Shown here: piece after piece, positions 63,059 through 64,000 of the stretch | Numbering within the stretch: the first letter of the stretch is position 1 | How the letters are laid out: every line of letters starts with the position of its first letter | NCBI GenBank assembly: GCA_039184865.1 | Contig: JBCDAV010000003.1 | Coordinates: 62,001-126,000 of the forward strand | Length of the DNA: 64,000 nt | Source: Thermohalobaculum sp039184865 | Lineage (GTDB): Bacteria; Pseudomonadota; Alphaproteobacteria; Rhodobacterales; Rhodobacteraceae | Reading direction: 5' to 3' | The notes under the pieces: generated by a model | Told to the model about the DNA's origin: nothing | Seen by the model: the letters and a program-made list of their open reading frames with translations, nothing else | Databases searched by the model: none | Translations under genes and position numbers: made by a program

Positions 63059-64000
63059 TCACATCGAGCTGTCACTTCGATAGCGCGCGATCAGCCCGCG
63101 CGTCGAGCTGTCGAGGTCCGAGACGTCGCTGTCCGCCAGGCGCGGCATCAGGTCGTTGGTCAGTGTTTTGCCGAGTTCGACACCGAACTGATCGAAGGCG
63201 TTTATGCCCCAGAGGACGCTCTGCACGAACGTCCGGTGTTCGAACAGCGCGATCAGCGCGCCGAGCGTCTTCGGGTCGAGCGTGCGATAGCAGATCATCG
63301 TGGACGGCCGGTCGCCCGGAAACGTGCGGTGCGGCACCAGCCGGTCGATCTCCTCATCCGTCAGACCCTCGGCCTCGAGCGCCAGGCGGACCGACGCTTC
63401 GTTTCGGCCAAAGGCGAGCGCGGCCGACTGCGCCAGAGCGCTCGCAAACAGAGCTTCGTGATGTCCTTCGACCCCATCGGTCGGCTGCGTTCCGACAAGG
63501 AGATCGATGGGCACCACATCGGTGCCCTGGTGCAGGAGCTGGAAGAACGAATGCTGGGCGTTGGTGCCCGGCTCTCCGAAGATCACGCCCGCCGTCTGCC
63601 CGTCCAGCGTCGCGCCATCGATCCCGACGCGCTTTCCGTTCGACTCCATGTCGAGCTGCTGGAGGTATGCGGGCAGACGCGCAAGCCGTTCCTCGTAAGG
63701 AACACAGGCGACCGCGGGCCAGCCCATGGCATTGCGCCGCCACACACCAATCAACCCGAGCAGAACCGGTAGGTTGTCTTGCAGCGGAGCGGACCGGAAG
63801 TGCCGGTCGATCCCGGCCGCGCCCGCCAGGAAGTCTCGGAAGGCATCCGGTCCGATGGCAATCGCGAGCGGCAGTCCGATCGCGCTCCAGAGCGAATAGC
63901 GGCCACCGACCCAGTCCCAGAAGCCGAAAACCCGCTCCTCGGGTATTCCGAAATCCTGCGTCGCGGACTTGCTCGTCGAGATCGCGGCCAGATGCTTCAC
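63059..64000 (-). CDS. pgi: Glucose-6-phosphate isomerase, C-terminal part only
   Basis: The start lies beyond the window; 313 residues are visible. Motifs are VGGRYSLWSAIGLPLA (signature 1), GEPGTNAQHSFFQLLHQG with the catalytic Glu/His region, and WGINAFDQFGVELGK (signature 2). It interconverts glucose- and fructose-6-phosphate. It precedes the PPDK-like gene by 60 bp on the same strand. Confidence 0.96.
   Translation of the reverse strand: MKHLAAISTSKSATQDFGIPEERVFGFWDWVGGRYSLWSAIGLPLAIAIGPDAFRDFLAGAAGIDRHFRSAPLQDNLPVLLGLIGVWRRNAMGWPAVACVPYEERLARLPAYLQQLDMESNGKRVGIDGATLDGQTAGVIFGEPGTNAQHSFFQLLHQGTDVVPIDLLVGTQPTDGVEGHHEALFASALAQSAALAFGRNEASVRLALEAEGLTDEEIDRLVPHRTFPGDRPSTMICYRTLDPKTLGALIALFEHRTFVQSVLWGINAFDQFGVELGKTLTNDLMPRLADSDVSDLDSSTRGLIARYRSDSSM

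Noticed and set aside
60014..63772. 1252-codon open frame on the + strand
   Set aside because: It is antisense to meaB, the PPDK-like gene and pgi, all of which carry clear motifs. High GC with few stop codons makes such long mirror frames common.

Overview
The window looks like chromosomal DNA of a high-GC alphaproteobacterium, most likely Rhodobacterales (Roseobacter/Paracoccus relatives). Reasons: roughly two-thirds G+C by eye, densely packed genes with many ATGA stop/start overlaps, cckA next to recA, a LexA box of the alphaproteobacterial GAAC-N7-GAAC type upstream of recA, a TTAA-N7-TTAAC CtrA-type site, a long fused-type IorB, a TRAP transporter, and a YbbA/YbbP plus TesA neighbourhood. 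No rRNA, tRNA, CRISPR array, prophage or intact insertion sequence was recognised.

Layout. 1-7.2 kb: 3' end of a secreted RTX protein, a LysE exporter, uvrB with a low-GC HNH-type gene behind it, a small peptide with a double-glycine leader, a glutathione S-transferase and a globin. 7.3-9.2 kb: a stand-alone thiamine-diphosphate E1 alpha/beta pair. 9.3-22.2 kb: a catabolic island. Five minus-strand genes (thioesterase, racemase-like, cysteine Ntn-hydrolase, opine-dehydrogenase-like, 3-hydroxyacyl-CoA dehydrogenase) diverge from four plus-strand genes joined by ATGA overlaps (acyl-CoA ligase, thiolase-like, OB-fold/SDR fusion, cyclase), which converge on iorAB. Several of these enzymes lack the catalytic residues of their families, so this is the best candidate for an undescribed pathway.

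22.7-32.7 kb: stress and envelope functions (Nudix, Hsp33, thioredoxin plus CcdA-like, SbmA/BacA-like, HugZ-like, ThpR, TesA-like esterase, YbbA/YbbP-like ABC exporter, a DUF4760-like protein with its Shine-Dalgarno inside a perfect hairpin). 32.7-38.1 kb: a racemase, an enolase-superfamily epimerase/cycloisomerase and a DctPQM TRAP transporter, probably one uptake and catabolic module. 38.3-41.2 kb: YccA-like, DksA-like, CysE and a membrane protein. 41.2-44.8 kb: a one-carbon module with two MetF-family proteins and a pterin-dependent methyltransferase. 45-53.6 kb: Ppx/GppA and RlmE, an alpha/beta hydrolase, a phospholipase-D-like protein behind four 11-bp repeats, agmatinase, guaB and an RNA m5C methyltransferase. 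53.6-64 kb: cckA, a sulfotransferase-like gene, recA, an HU-like gene, a SleB-type hydrolase, MeaB, a PPDK-like protein with an apparently damaged ATP half, and the 3' part of pgi.

All calls come from reading motifs and gene context; no database search was run.
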